From 66-474 sp963771735 (GTDB lineage Bacteria > Pseudomonadota > Gammaproteobacteria > Xanthomonadales > Rhodanobacteraceae), in NCBI GenBank assembly GCA_963771735.1, contig CAVYUN010000002.1, positions 248,001 to 312,000 on the forward strand: a DNA stretch of 64,000 bases, written 5' to 3'. Below, one piece after another: positions 45,327 through 54,530 of this stretch; within the stretch, counting starts at the first letter, position 1; each line of letters starts with the position of its first letter. The notes under the pieces were generated by a model that worked only from the letters and a program-made list of their open reading frames with translations, ran no database searches and was not told the origin of the DNA. The translations under genes were made by a program, and so were the position numbers.

Positions 45327-46052
45327 ATGGCCATCACCCGCCCTTCCGGCCGCGCGCCAGACGACTTGCGCGCCGTCACGATCGAACGCCATTTCACCAA
45401 GCACGCCGAGGGCTCGGTGCTGATCGGCATGGGCGATACCCGCGTGCTGTGCACCGCCAGCGTCGAGGAACGTGTACCGCCGTGGCTGCGCGGCAAGGGC
45501 GAAGGCTGGGTCACCGCCGAATACGGCATGCTGCCGCGTGCGACCAGTGACCGTACCCAGCGCGAAGCCGCGCGTGGCGGCCAGGGCGGCCGCACCATGG
45601 AAATCCAGCGGTTGATCGGTCGCAGCTTGCGCGCCTGCGTGGATCGCGCCGCGCTGGGCGAACGCGTGATCACGCTCGACTGCGACGTGCTGCAGGCCGA
45701 CGGCGGTACCCGCACGGCCTCGATCACCGGTGCCTGGGTCGCGCTGGTCGATGCCGTGAACGCATTGATGCGGCGCGGCGCCTTGAAAAACAATCCGATC
45801 CACGGAGCGATCGCCGCGGTGTCGGTCGGCATCTACCAGGGCACGCCCGTGCTCGATCTCGACTATGCCGAAGATTCGAACTGCGACACCGACATGAACG
45901 TGGTGATGAACGATGGCGGCGGTTTCATCGAACTACAAGGCACCGCCGAAGGCCATGCTTTCCGGCGCGAGGAACTGGATGCCTTGACGGCGCTGGCGCA
46001 GAAAGGCATCGGCGAGCTGATCGACGCGCAGCGCAAAGCGCTCGCGACATGA
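45327..46052 (+). CDS. rph: ribonuclease PH
   Basis: 241 residues, standard length. The RNase PH start RPSGRAPDDLRAVTIERHF, the conserved GMGDTRVLCTASVEE, EYGMLPRATSDRTQREA, the RSLRACVD segment and LDYAEDSNCDTDMNVVM with the catalytic aspartates are all present. It is a phosphorolytic 3'-5' exoribonuclease that trims tRNA precursors. Ends in an overlap of four bases with rdgB, the usual rph-rdgB arrangement. No frameshift such as that in E. coli K-12 rph. Confidence 0.97.
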   Translation: MAITRPSGRAPDDLRAVTIERHFTKHAEGSVLIGMGDTRVLCTASVEERVPPWLRGKGEGWVTAEYGMLPRATSDRTQREAARGGQGGRTMEIQRLIGRSLRACVDRAALGERVITLDCDVLQADGGTRTASITGAWVALVDAVNALMRRGALKNNPIHGAIAAVSVGIYQGTPVLDLDYAEDSNCDTDMNVVMNDGGGFIELQGTAEGHAFRREELDALTALAQKGIGELIDAQRKALAT

Positions 46053-46699
46053 AACTGGTCCTGGCCAGCGGCAACGCGGGCAAGCGGGTGGAATTGCGCG
46101 AACTGTTGGCCGGCAGCGACATCGAACTCGTTGCGCAGACCGAACTCGGCATCGAAGACGCCGAGGAAACCGGGCTGACATTTGTCGAAAACGCGATCCT
46201 GAAAGCACGCCATGCCGCGCGTGCGTCCGGGTTGCCCGCACTGGCCGATGATTCGGGCATCTGCGTCGACGCCCTGGACGGCGCACCGGGCCTGTATTCC
46301 GCGCTTTACGCAGGCACGCACGGCGACAATGCCGGCAACAACGCCAAGCTGCTGCACGAACTCGAAGGTGTTCCGGACCCGGGACGCACGGCGCACTTCG
46401 TCTGTGTGCTCGCATTGCTGCGTCACGCCAGCGATCCGGACCCGATCATCGCAACCGGCCGCTGGCCGGGCAGCATCCTGCACGCGCCGCGCGGCGAACA
46501 AGGCTTCGGTTACGACCCGCTGTTCCTGCCCGACGACGGCCATGGCTTGAGCGCGGCCGAACTCGATCCCGCACTGAAGAACCGCATCAGCCATCGCGGG
46601 CAGGCGTTGGCGCAGTTGCGACGAGACCTTGCGTCGCAAATGCAGGCGGCTGGCACGCCCGGAATCGGGGACGGGGGATTGGCAGCGGAGGCGCATTGA
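46049..46699 (+). CDS. rdgB: XTP/dITP diphosphatase RdgB (Ham1 family)
   Basis: 216 residues. LVLASGNAGKRVELRELL, the substrate-binding LADDSGICVDALDGAPG, GFGYDPLFLPDD and the SHR motif in KNRISHRGQAL show an intact Ham1 pyrophosphatase. It clears non-canonical purine triphosphates. The final 15 residues (TPGIGDGGLAAEAH) are family-variable. Its stop is directly followed by the hemW ATG. Confidence 0.96.
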   Translation: MKLVLASGNAGKRVELRELLAGSDIELVAQTELGIEDAEETGLTFVENAILKARHAARASGLPALADDSGICVDALDGAPGLYSALYAGTHGDNAGNNAKLLHELEGVPDPGRTAHFVCVLALLRHASDPDPIIATGRWPGSILHAPRGEQGFGYDPLFLPDDGHGLSAAELDPALKNRISHRGQALAQLRRDLASQMQAAGTPGIGDGGLAAEAH

Positions 46700-47902
46700 A
46701 TGTCTGATCCTCGCACCACCACCCGCCCGACGCTCCCGCTGTCCCTGTACATCCACATCCCGTGGTGCGTGAAGAAGTGTCCCTATTGCGATTTCAATTC
46801 GCATGGCTTGCGCGCGCCGATGCCCGAAAGCGAATACGTCACGGCACTGCTGGCCGACCTCGACGGCGATTTGCGTGATTTCGGCGATGCGCTGGCCGGG
46901 CGCGACATCATCAGTGTGTTTTTCGGCGGCGGCACGCCCAGCCTGTTCGCCCCCGACTCGATCGCCGCGATTCTGGATGGCGCCCATGCACGCATCCCGC
47001 TCGCGCGCGACTGCGAGGTCACGCTCGAAACCAACCCCGGCACGGTCGAGCACGGCCGTTTCGACGGTTATTTGAAAGCCGGCGTCAATCGCATCAGTTT
47101 CGGGGTACAGAGTTTCGACGATGAAAAGCTCGGCGCTTTGGGCCGCATCCATTTGGCGAGTGAAGCGGAAGCGGCGATCAAGCAGGCGCAGGATGCGGGT
47201 TACGCCAACATCAACCTCGACCTGATGTATGCATTGCCACGGCAGACGCTCGACGGCGCGCTGGCCGACATCGAACGCGCCATCGCCCTGGGCCCGGCAC
47301 ACATCTCGCACTACCAGTTGACGCTGGAACCGGGCACGCCATTCGCCAAACGCCCTCCGCCGTTGCCCGACCACGACGCGGCCTGGGACATGCAGGAAGC
47401 CTGTCAGGCACGTCTGGCCGGGACCGGTTACACACAATACGAAGTCTCGGCGTACGCGCAACCGGGCCGGCGCTGCCGGCACAACCTCAACTACTGGGGC
47501 TTCGGCGATTACCTCGGGATCGGCGCGGGCGCACATGCGAAACTCACCGGCGCGCCAAGCATCCATCGCCGCTGGAAAGTCAGGTCGCCGCGCGCCTATC
47601 TGCAACACGCGGATACCCCGCAGCGCGTCGGCGGCGACGAGACCGTTGCTCAGGAACAACTGCCGTTCGAGTTCATGCTGAACGCGTTGCGCTTGAATGA
47701 AGGCGTGCCGCTGGCCGACTATGCGGCGCGCACCGGCTTGCCGGTCGAAACCATCTCGGCGCCCCTGCGCGAGGCACGCCGCCGCGGCTGGTTGATCGAC
47801 GATCCGGTGCGGCTGCAGGCCACGCCGCTTGGCCGACGCTTCCTCAACGACCTGATCGAAACCTTTCTGCCGCCCTCCGGGCTGGAACGGCGCCATGCCT
47901 GA
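46700..47902 (+). CDS. hemW: radical SAM heme chaperone HemW
   Basis: 400 residues. The iron-sulfur motif is C-VKK-C-PY-C (CxxxCxxC) in PWCVKKCPYCDFNSHG, followed by FFGGGTPSLF, the GVQSFDDEKL loop and a C-terminal HemN-like domain (RHNLNYWGFGDYLGIGAGAH). The family was long annotated as oxygen-independent coproporphyrinogen III oxidase, but HemW lacks the second SAM site and acts as heme chaperone. It is third in an rph-rdgB-hemW unit and overlaps the small CPXCG gene by eight bases. Confidence 0.95.
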   Translation: MSDPRTTTRPTLPLSLYIHIPWCVKKCPYCDFNSHGLRAPMPESEYVTALLADLDGDLRDFGDALAGRDIISVFFGGGTPSLFAPDSIAAILDGAHARIPLARDCEVTLETNPGTVEHGRFDGYLKAGVNRISFGVQSFDDEKLGALGRIHLASEAEAAIKQAQDAGYANINLDLMYALPRQTLDGALADIERAIALGPAHISHYQLTLEPGTPFAKRPPPLPDHDAAWDMQEACQARLAGTGYTQYEVSAYAQPGRRCRHNLNYWGFGDYLGIGAGAHAKLTGAPSIHRRWKVRSPRAYLQHADTPQRVGGDETVAQEQLPFEFMLNALRLNEGVPLADYAARTGLPVETISAPLREARRRGWLIDDPVRLQATPLGRRFLNDLIETFLPPSGLERRHA

Positions 47903-48077
47903 ATTCGTGGCCGTCGGCTGCCCGTATTGCGGCGAACCCATCGAACTGGTCGTCGACGAGTCCGCGGGACCGGCGGCCTACGTCGAAGACTGCCCGGTTT
48001 GCTGCCGCCCCATGCAGGTGGACGTCGAGGTCGACGGCACTGCGGTTTCCGTCCGGGTTCGCACCGGCGACGAGTGA
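47895..48077 (+). CDS. CPXCG motif-containing cysteine-rich protein
   Basis: 60 residues. Two C-P-x-C pairs, CPYCG near residue 9 and CPVCCRP near 33, should bind one zinc or iron ion. The rest is short beta structure (VDVEVDGTAVSVRV). The family is widespread in gammaproteobacteria and of unknown function. It starts inside the end of hemW, so it should be coexpressed. Confidence 0.85.
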   Translation: MPEFVAVGCPYCGEPIELVVDESAGPAAYVEDCPVCCRPMQVDVEVDGTAVSVRVRTGDE

Positions 48078-48181
48078 TCCGGAACGCATCCATGGCGCTT
48101 TCCCGCGGGCTTGCATAGAATCCGTGCATGGTGGACGGTTTGGTTGGCAGGGAGCTTGCATCCACGTCCACGGGGGAAACA

Positions 48182-50392
48182 ATGGACAAGCAGCCGCAGA
48201 TGCCCACACTCGCCGAACGCAGCGACCTCGCGCCGCGCGCCAGGCATCTATTGGCGCAGCAACTTGCAGAATGCGACGGCTTGCTCGAACCCCTGTTGCG
48301 CAACGTGCTGGACGATCTCGAGCACGAACTGTTCCGGATCGCCGAGCAATCCAGCGGCGGACAGGCCCAGCACGAGGCCATGGAGGCACTGAAGGAAATC
48401 AAGCGCACGCGGCCGCGTTTCCAGGGCCGCCTGATGGCCCTGCTGGAGCGCCGGTTCGCAGGCATCGGCCAAGCCAAAGCAGCAACTGGCAACGACGATG
48501 CGCGCGCCGGCGACGACCTGTCGCTGGTCGATCTGCACGAATTCGACGAAACCATGGCGCTGGAAGATTTGTCCACGCGCACCGAGCTGCACGCGGGCAA
48601 CGCGATCTACGACCTCTGCCACCGTTACGCGGTGTTGATCGCGTCGCCGGTGCTGGACAGCGAGGTCCTGCCCTCGGGCCCGCATGCGCTCGCGACCGTG
48701 CTGGGCGAGGCTGCGACCGAGATCGGCCTGCAGCGCGAACATCGCCTGCTGTTCTATCGCCTCTGCGATCGCCGCCTGTTCGCCGCGGCGGAATCGTTTT
48801 ACGCGCGGCTGAACGACCACCTCAAGACCTCCGGCATCCTGCCCGACCTGCGCAACTATCTGCCCAAGCGTGCATCTTCCGCGCCGCCACCCCAGACACC
48901 CACCGAAGTTGCGTCTGCTACAGCCAATGCCGAGGCACCGATCGCGCCGGCCATCAATTTCACCGCACCGGCCGCGCCGCCGATGGGCGAACTGCATGCG
49001 ATGCTGGATGCCCGCCGACGCGCGCTGAATCCCGAAGCCGCGGCCGCTGCCGCGCAATCCGCGCAGTTCGCATCGATGCCCGAATTGCAGGAGGCATTGT
49101 CCGCCCTGCAAGCGCTGCCCTCGCGCAAGACCAGTCCGAAACCCGGCCAGAACCTGGCCGGCGAACTGATGGCGGAACTGCGCCGTGCGTCGCCGAGCCA
49201 GGACGTGCAGCTCCACCCCGAACACCGCGACGCGCTGGACCTGATCGGACTGCTCTACGACCAGCTCCTGACCGAAACGCGCAGCGAAGGCGTCGCGCAG
49301 CAACTGTTGGCCAACCTGCAGGTGCCGTTGTTGCGCATCGCGTTGGAGGACAGCAACTTCTTCACCGTACGCAACCACCCGGCGCGACGTCTGCTCAACC
49401 TGGTGCTGGAAACCGCCAACCTCTGGCTCGACCGCAGCGACGAAAAATTCGACACCGCGCTCAACCAGCGCCTGCAACGCAGCGTCAAGCGTGTCGTTGA
49501 CGAGTACAAGGGCGACATGCAGGTAGTCGAGAAGGAGGCCGACGATCTCGACACCCACCTCAAGCTGCTCACGCGGCGCGCGGAAATAGCCGAGCGCCGG
49601 CAAGTCGAAGCCGCACAAGGCCGCGACCGCCTGCATGAATCACGCGCTGCCGTCGCCAAGGCCATCGAAACGCGACTGGCGAAACAAAAAACCACGCCGC
49701 TGGTCCGGGCGCTGCTCGAAAACGCCTGGACCGATGCGCTCACCCTTACGCGGCTGCGCGATGGCGAGAACAGCGAAACCTACCGCCGCCGACTGGCCGC
49801 CGTCGACCAGTTGCTCGGCTCTCCGGTCGAACGCGACGACAGCCGGCTCGCTTCTGATCTCAACCACGGCCTGACACAAGTCGGCCTGCAGGCGGCCGAA
49901 GCCGACCAGATCACACGCTACGCGCTCGAGCTGCCACAACAGTCCACCCAGCAAACCAGCACGCCTCCGCCGAGCCAGACCGAGTTGCTGATCCGCCTGA
50001 AGTCGCGTCACAAGCCGGGCGAAGACCAAGCGGCGGCGCCTTCCGGGCCGCGCAAGCTGCCGTTGACACCCAGCGAACGCCGGGCCATGGATACCCTGAC
50101 CAAGCTGCCGTTCGGCAGTTGGCTGGAATTCACGGTCAACCAGCAGGGCCAGAAAATCGCGCGCAAACTCGCCTGGTACGCGCCCACCAGCGGCCGCTGC
50201 CTGCTGGTCAACGCACGCGGCACGGCGGCACCTGAACGAATGCTGGATCAAATCGCGCGAAAGATGGCGCGCGGCCAGGTTCGCCCCATGCAGCGCCCGG
50301 ATGGCGGTATGATCGACCGCGCCTGGAACGCATTGATGGCAGGGTTGCGAAAATTCGGCAAAACCAGTGAAACCACGGACCCCGCGACATGA
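48182..50392 (+). CDS. DUF1631 domain protein
   Basis: 736 residues from ATG 48182 (GGGGGAAAC just upstream; an ATG 54 bases earlier is possible). Mostly helical: a DUF1631 core of about 30-600, an Ala/Pro-rich linker at about 230-310 and a coiled-coil-like stretch near 455-510. The C-terminal 130 residues (KLPFGSWLEFTVNQQGQKIARKLAWYAPTSGRCLLVNARG) form the beta-rich segment that ends these proteins and that recalls a PilZ-like fold. It is followed, with four bases of overlap, by a true PilZ gene. A role in cyclic-di-GMP signalling is a reasonable guess but unproven. Confidence 0.82.
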   Translation: MDKQPQMPTLAERSDLAPRARHLLAQQLAECDGLLEPLLRNVLDDLEHELFRIAEQSSGGQAQHEAMEALKEIKRTRPRFQGRLMALLERRFAGIGQAKAATGNDDARAGDDLSLVDLHEFDETMALEDLSTRTELHAGNAIYDLCHRYAVLIASPVLDSEVLPSGPHALATVLGEAATEIGLQREHRLLFYRLCDRRLFAAAESFYARLNDHLKTSGILPDLRNYLPKRASSAPPPQTPTEVASATANAEAPIAPAINFTAPAAPPMGELHAMLDARRRALNPEAAAAAAQSAQFASMPELQEALSALQALPSRKTSPKPGQNLAGELMAELRRASPSQDVQLHPEHRDALDLIGLLYDQLLTETRSEGVAQQLLANLQVPLLRIALEDSNFFTVRNHPARRLLNLVLETANLWLDRSDEKFDTALNQRLQRSVKRVVDEYKGDMQVVEKEADDLDTHLKLLTRRAEIAERRQVEAAQGRDRLHESRAAVAKAIETRLAKQKTTPLVRALLENAWTDALTLTRLRDGENSETYRRRLAAVDQLLGSPVERDDSRLASDLNHGLTQVGLQAAEADQITRYALELPQQSTQQTSTPPPSQTELLIRLKSRHKPGEDQAAAPSGPRKLPLTPSERRAMDTLTKLPFGSWLEFTVNQQGQKIARKLAWYAPTSGRCLLVNARGTAAPERMLDQIARKMARGQVRPMQRPDGGMIDRAWNALMAGLRKFGKTSETTDPAT

Positions 50393-50730
50393 ATGACGAG
50401 CGTCGCAGCGCCCCGCGCAAACCCACCACGATCCCCATCGAGGTGATCGACAGCATCACCGGCGAAAACATCGGCCGGATCGGCAACCTCTCCCGCACCG
50501 GCATGATGCTGATCTGCCACCATCCCTTGCGGGACGACGCGCTTTACCAAATACGCTTCCGTCTGCCCCGTTCGCAAGGCAACCAGGACGAAATCGAAAC
50601 CGGCGTACACACGATGTGGACCGACCAGGCCGCCACCAACGGTTACCAGTGGTCGGGCCTGCGGATCATCTCCATCAGCGGCGCGGCGGCCGCGTCGCTG
50701 GATCGCTGGCTGACGCAAGGCGCGGCATGA
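50389..50730 (+). CDS. PilZ domain protein
   Basis: 113 residues, a single PilZ domain. The c-di-GMP motifs are present: RxxxR as R6-S-A-P-R10 and (D/N)xSxxG as N-L-S-R-T-G in IGNLSRTGM. So it should bind cyclic di-GMP. It overlaps the DUF1631 stop by four bases, which makes a joint function likely. Single-domain PilZ proteins can act as adaptor for type IV pili, motility or exopolysaccharide; the partner here is probably the DUF1631 protein. Confidence 0.9.
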   Translation: MNDERRSAPRKPTTIPIEVIDSITGENIGRIGNLSRTGMMLICHHPLRDDALYQIRFRLPRSQGNQDEIETGVHTMWTDQAATNGYQWSGLRIISISGAAAASLDRWLTQGAA

Positions 50731-50954
50731 TTTCGCGCTCGTCAATGATCGCTGTCTCGTTCAAGGCCTTCGCAACAAGCCAGCATCCTGGTCAAACGAC
50801 ATCAGGACGGCCATCAAAGCCACCATCCATGGCAAAGAGCTCCGTGGGCTGACTTTCCACAACAGCCGCATCGAACGGGATTAGACGAGTCGACGCTCGA
50901 GTAAATGGCGCCCTCGGCGCCAGGTCTTTGCGTTGCGACGCGCTTCGCCGCATC
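50731..50954. repeat. intergenic region after pilZ with diverged repeat (copy B)
   Basis: 224 bases without a gene. 50808-50868 aligns with 31293-31354 (CCATCCATGG core, then GGGCTGACTTTCCAC against GGCCTGATTTTTCAC). GGCGCCCTCGGCGCC at 50909-50923 forms a perfect 6-bp hairpin with three-base loop, which could act as a terminator for the DUF1631-pilZ unit. A pepQ promoter must lie here but none is clear. Confidence 0.5.
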
Positions 50955-52334
50955 ATGGCGTTTCCGATCGCAAGCCGCACCGCCATGACCGCATTGCCGC
51001 AAGACAATCTTTCCGCGCTGTACCCCGCGCACCTCGTCGAAATCGAACAACGCAGCGCCGACGCGCTCGCCGCATGCGGACGCGACACGCTGGCCGTCGC
51101 CGCCGGCCTGCCGCACGGCTGGTTCCTCGACGACCAGGATTACCCGTTCAAGACCAACCCGCATTTCCTGCACTGGCTGCCGCTGATCGATGCACCGGGC
51201 AGCTGGATCGTCCACACCCCCGGCAGCAAACCGAAGCTGATCTTCCTGCAGCCGCACGACTACTGGCACGTCATCCCCGCCGCGCCGGCCGGTTACTGGA
51301 CGGATCATTTCGACATCGTGACCATCCGCAAGCCGGACGAAGCACGCGCATACCTGCCCAAGGATCCGGCGCGCTGCGCCATCGTTGGCGAGGCCAACGC
51401 CGCCGTCGGCGATTTCGCGCCGGACAATCCCGCTGCAGCGCTGCATCTCCTGCACTACCGGCGCGCGTTCAAGACGCCATATGAAATAAGCATGATGCGG
51501 GTCGCCAGCCGGATCGGCGTGCACGGCCACCGCGCCGCCGAAAAGGCATTCCGCGACGGACTGTCCGAATTCGATATCCACTGCAGGTATCTGGAGGCCA
51601 CGCGGCTTGCCGAATCGCAGCTCCCGTACGGAAACATCATCGCGCTGGACACACACTGCGCGGTATTGCATTACATGCACTACGACCGCAATCCCCCGGT
51701 GCACGCGCACTCGTTCCTGATCGATGCAGGCGGCCAGTTCCACGGGTACGCGTCCGACATCACGCGCACCCATGCCGCGCCCGATGCCGGTGAATTCCAG
51801 GCCTTGATCGATGCGGTGGAATCCGCACAGCAGGGGTTCTGCGCCAGGGTCCGCGCGGGCCAGAGCTACCCCGAACTGCACGTGCACGCGCATCACGTGT
51901 TGATGCAGGCGATGCGCGACCAGGGTTTCGTCACCTGCTCGCCGGAAGCCGCGGTGGCCGAAGGCATCTCCGCAACGTTCTTCCCGCACGGGCTCGGGCA
52001 TCTGATCGGCCTGCAGGTGCACGATGTCGCCGGTTGCGTGCGCGACGAGGCGGGCAATGCCCTCCCCAAGCCGGCAGGCCATCCCTACCTTCGCCTCACC
52101 CGCACGCTCGAACCCGGCATGGTCGTCACCATCGAACCGGGGCTGTATTTCATCGACATGCTGCTCGCGCAGTTGCAAGCGAAGCCCGCTGCGAAGCATG
52201 TCGCATGGGACAAGGTGGATGCGTTCCGCAAATACGGTGGCATCCGCATCGAGGACGACGTGGCGTGCACCGACGGCGATCCGCTCAACCTGACGCGCGA
52301 AGCATTCGCGACGGCGGTACCGCCACCTCATTGA
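50955..52334 (+). CDS. pepQ: Xaa-Pro dipeptidase PepQ
   Basis: 459 residues from ATG 50955 (an ATG at 50985 would also serve). Prolidase fold: N-terminal creatinase-like domain and C-terminal pita-bread domain with the five metal ligands in FLIDAGGQFHGYASDITRT (two Asp), FFPHGLGHLIG (His), TIEPGLYFI (Glu) and GGIRIEDDV (Glu). It hydrolyses dipeptides with C-terminal proline and can act on organophosphates. Cytoplasmic. It precedes a small membrane protein by 22 bases. Confidence 0.95.
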   Translation: MAFPIASRTAMTALPQDNLSALYPAHLVEIEQRSADALAACGRDTLAVAAGLPHGWFLDDQDYPFKTNPHFLHWLPLIDAPGSWIVHTPGSKPKLIFLQPHDYWHVIPAAPAGYWTDHFDIVTIRKPDEARAYLPKDPARCAIVGEANAAVGDFAPDNPAAALHLLHYRRAFKTPYEISMMRVASRIGVHGHRAAEKAFRDGLSEFDIHCRYLEATRLAESQLPYGNIIALDTHCAVLHYMHYDRNPPVHAHSFLIDAGGQFHGYASDITRTHAAPDAGEFQALIDAVESAQQGFCARVRAGQSYPELHVHAHHVLMQAMRDQGFVTCSPEAAVAEGISATFFPHGLGHLIGLQVHDVAGCVRDEAGNALPKPAGHPYLRLTRTLEPGMVVTIEPGLYFIDMLLAQLQAKPAAKHVAWDKVDAFRKYGGIRIEDDVACTDGDPLNLTREAFATAVPPPH

Positions 52335-52356
52335 CAGTCCGCGCGGAGTGGTTCGG

Positions 52357-52749
52357 ATGAGCGACAGCGCTTTCTTCCACATCGAGTTCTGGTTGCTGCT
52401 GCTGGCTTCACTGGCGGTGCCGCTGATGATCTATTTCGGGCTGTTGTGGGTGCGCCGGATTTCGCGCCACAGCATCCTGCTGTTCGCCGTGGCGTTGCTG
52501 CTGCTGTCCACGGTGGATGTGCTGTTGCTGCAGCACCTCGCCGGCATCGCGCGCGCAACGCCTTCGGTGTTCGACGACAAGGTGTTCGCCTCGGAATTCT
52601 CGCTCACGCTCTACTTGCTGCCGCTGCTGTCGGCCGGCATCGGCATCAACCTGATCTCCAACGTCCTGACCGAACACCTGCACCGGGTCTCGCGCGGCTC
52701 CGATGACACCCATGTCGATCCAAGCCCTTCGCCCAGGCAAGATCGCTGA
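52357..52749 (+). CDS. small inner-membrane protein of unknown function
   Basis: 130 residues from ATG 52357 (GGAG eight bases upstream). Three predicted helices at about 8-30, 37-58 and 85-105, a short hydrophilic C-terminus. I do not recognise the family; it may belong to a xanthomonad-specific set. It follows pepQ closely and may be cotranscribed, though a functional link is not evident. No charged motif stands out. Confidence 0.7.
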   Translation: MSDSAFFHIEFWLLLLASLAVPLMIYFGLLWVRRISRHSILLFAVALLLLSTVDVLLLQHLAGIARATPSVFDDKVFASEFSLTLYLLPLLSAGIGINLISNVLTEHLHRVSRGSDDTHVDPSPSPRQDR

Positions 52750-52881
52750 CTGCGTCGCGCACCCTGTCGCGCCGTCGGGCTGTTTGCAGGAACCGAAGAG
52801 CCCATGCGCATGACCATCGCCACCGGACACACGCGGCACGATCTGCGATGATCGGGCGGTGTTCCGGGGATGGATGTAAGC

Positions 52882-54489
52882 ATGAGCAACCAAAACTCGA
52901 TTCGCCGCAACGTCGGCGCGTGGGCGCTGATGTTCACGGGCCTGGGCTCGATCATCGGCTCGGGCTGGCTGTTCGGCGCATGGCGTGCGGCGCAACTGGC
53001 CGGACCGGGAGCGATCTGGGCGTGGATCATCGGCGCGGTGGTGATCCTGTTCATCGCGATCACCTATGCCGAACTCGGCGCGATGTTTCCGGAATCCGGC
53101 GGCATGGTGCGCTATGGCCAGTACTCGCACGGCACGCTGGTCGGCTTCATCGCGGCGTGGGCCAACTGGATCGCGATCGTCTCGGTGATTCCGGTGGAAG
53201 CGGAAGCCTCGGTGCAATACATGGCCTCGTGGCCTTGGCATTGGGCGCAGGCGCTGTACCAGCAGGCGCCGGGCGGCGCCGGCAGCTTGAGCGCGACCGG
53301 CCTCGTGATCGCGGCGGCACTGGTGGTGATGTATTTCCTGCTCAATTTCTGGAGCGTGAACCTGTTTGCCAAGACCAACGCATGGATCACGATCTACAAG
53401 CTGGTGGTGCCGGCCCTGACAGCGATCGCATTGATGGCGACTTCGTTCCATCCCGAAAATTTCCACGTAGGCGCACACGGCGGCGTGCATGCGTACAGCC
53501 TGTCGGCAATCCTGACTGCGGTCGCGATCAGCGGCATCGTTTTCAGCTTCAACGGTTTCCAGAGTCCGGTGAACCTCGCGGGCGAAGCACGCAATCCGGG
53601 CCGCAACGTGCCCTTCGGCGTGATCGGTTCGATCCTGCTGGCGACCGTGGTGTACCTGCTGCTGCAGGTCGCGTTCATCGGCGCGATGGATCCGGCGGAC
53701 CTGGCCAAGGGCGGCTGGTATGCGCTGGACTTCTCCTCGCCGTTCGCGCAACTGGCCCTGGCCTTGAACCTCAACTGGCTGGCGTTGCTGCTGTATTCCG
53801 ACGCGTTCATCAGCCCCAGCGGCACTGGCGCGACCTACACCGCGACCACCGCGCGCATGATCTTCGGCATGGAACGCAACGGCACGCTGCCGAAGATCTT
53901 CGGCACGGTGCATCCGCGCTTCGGCATTCCGCGTCCGGCGATGTGGCTGAATCTCGTGGTCGCCTTCGTCTTCCTGTTTTTCTTCCGCGGCTGGGCGACG
54001 CTGGCCGAGGTGATTTCGGTGGCGACCATCATTTCCTACCTCACCGGCCCGGTCAGCGTCACGGTGCTCAGACGCACCGCGCCGGAAATCCACCGGCCGC
54101 TGCGCGTGCCGCTGCTGCACATCATCTCGTGTCTCGCCTTCGTGTTCGCGACCGAGCTGCTGTACTGGGCACGCTGGCCACGGACCGGCGAGATCATCCT
54201 GCTGATGGTGGTCGCTTTGCCGGTCTGGCTCTGGTACGCGACCCGGCGCGGCGGCACGGACCTGATGCTGCAAGTGCGCGGCGCGCTATGGCTGATCTTC
54301 TACCTGCCCGCGATCGCGGCGCTGTCATGGGCTGGCAGCGCGAGGTTCGGGGGACATGGGTACATGCCCTACGGCTGGGATCTCGCGATCGTCGCGGCGG
54401 TCGCGATCGTGTTCTTCGTCTGGGGCCTGGCCTGCGGCTGGCGCACGCCTGACGTCGAGGAAGCCGCCAGGCAACACGCCGCGACATGA
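52882..54489 (+). CDS. APC family amino-acid permease
   Basis: 535 residues (ATG 52882; an ATG at 52870 adds four residues and cannot be excluded). About twelve to fourteen hydrophobic helices. The start IRRNVGAWALMFTGLGSIIGSGWLFGA shows the GSG loop of the APC superfamily, with FSFNGFQSPVNLAGEARNPGRNVP at the unwound helix 6 and following loop. It resembles aspartate-proton symporter-like permeases (YveA type). The substrate is probably an acidic amino acid, but this is not certain. Convergent with hom; a shared hairpin follows. Confidence 0.85.
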   Translation: MSNQNSIRRNVGAWALMFTGLGSIIGSGWLFGAWRAAQLAGPGAIWAWIIGAVVILFIAITYAELGAMFPESGGMVRYGQYSHGTLVGFIAAWANWIAIVSVIPVEAEASVQYMASWPWHWAQALYQQAPGGAGSLSATGLVIAAALVVMYFLLNFWSVNLFAKTNAWITIYKLVVPALTAIALMATSFHPENFHVGAHGGVHAYSLSAILTAVAISGIVFSFNGFQSPVNLAGEARNPGRNVPFGVIGSILLATVVYLLLQVAFIGAMDPADLAKGGWYALDFSSPFAQLALALNLNWLALLLYSDAFISPSGTGATYTATTARMIFGMERNGTLPKIFGTVHPRFGIPRPAMWLNLVVAFVFLFFFRGWATLAEVISVATIISYLTGPVSVTVLRRTAPEIHRPLRVPLLHIISCLAFVFATELLYWARWPRTGEIILLMVVALPVWLWYATRRGGTDLMLQVRGALWLIFYLPAIAALSWAGSARFGGHGYMPYGWDLAIVAAVAIVFFVWGLACGWRTPDVEEAARQHAAT

Positions 54490-54495
54490 CGGTCG

Positions 54496-54530
54496 GCTGA
54501 AAGAGCGGGCAGCCGTCGCACGCTTTCAGC
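54496..54530. terminator. convergent terminator hairpin between permease and hom
   Basis: GCTGAAAG (54496-54503) and CTTTCAGC (54523-54530) form an 8-bp stem with a 19-base loop. It lies seven bases after the permease stop and overlaps the stop codon of hom on the minus strand, so it could terminate both units. No strong T run follows. Confidence 0.5.

Noticed and set aside
45863..47941. 692-codon open frame on the minus strand opposite rdgB and hemW
   Set aside because: The plus-strand genes have all conserved motifs; the antisense product is Arg/Gln/Ala-rich and matches nothing known to me.
52408..54273. 621-codon minus-strand frame opposite the amino-acid permease
   Set aside because: Shadow of the permease; composition dominated by Arg, Gln, His and Asp, no start context.
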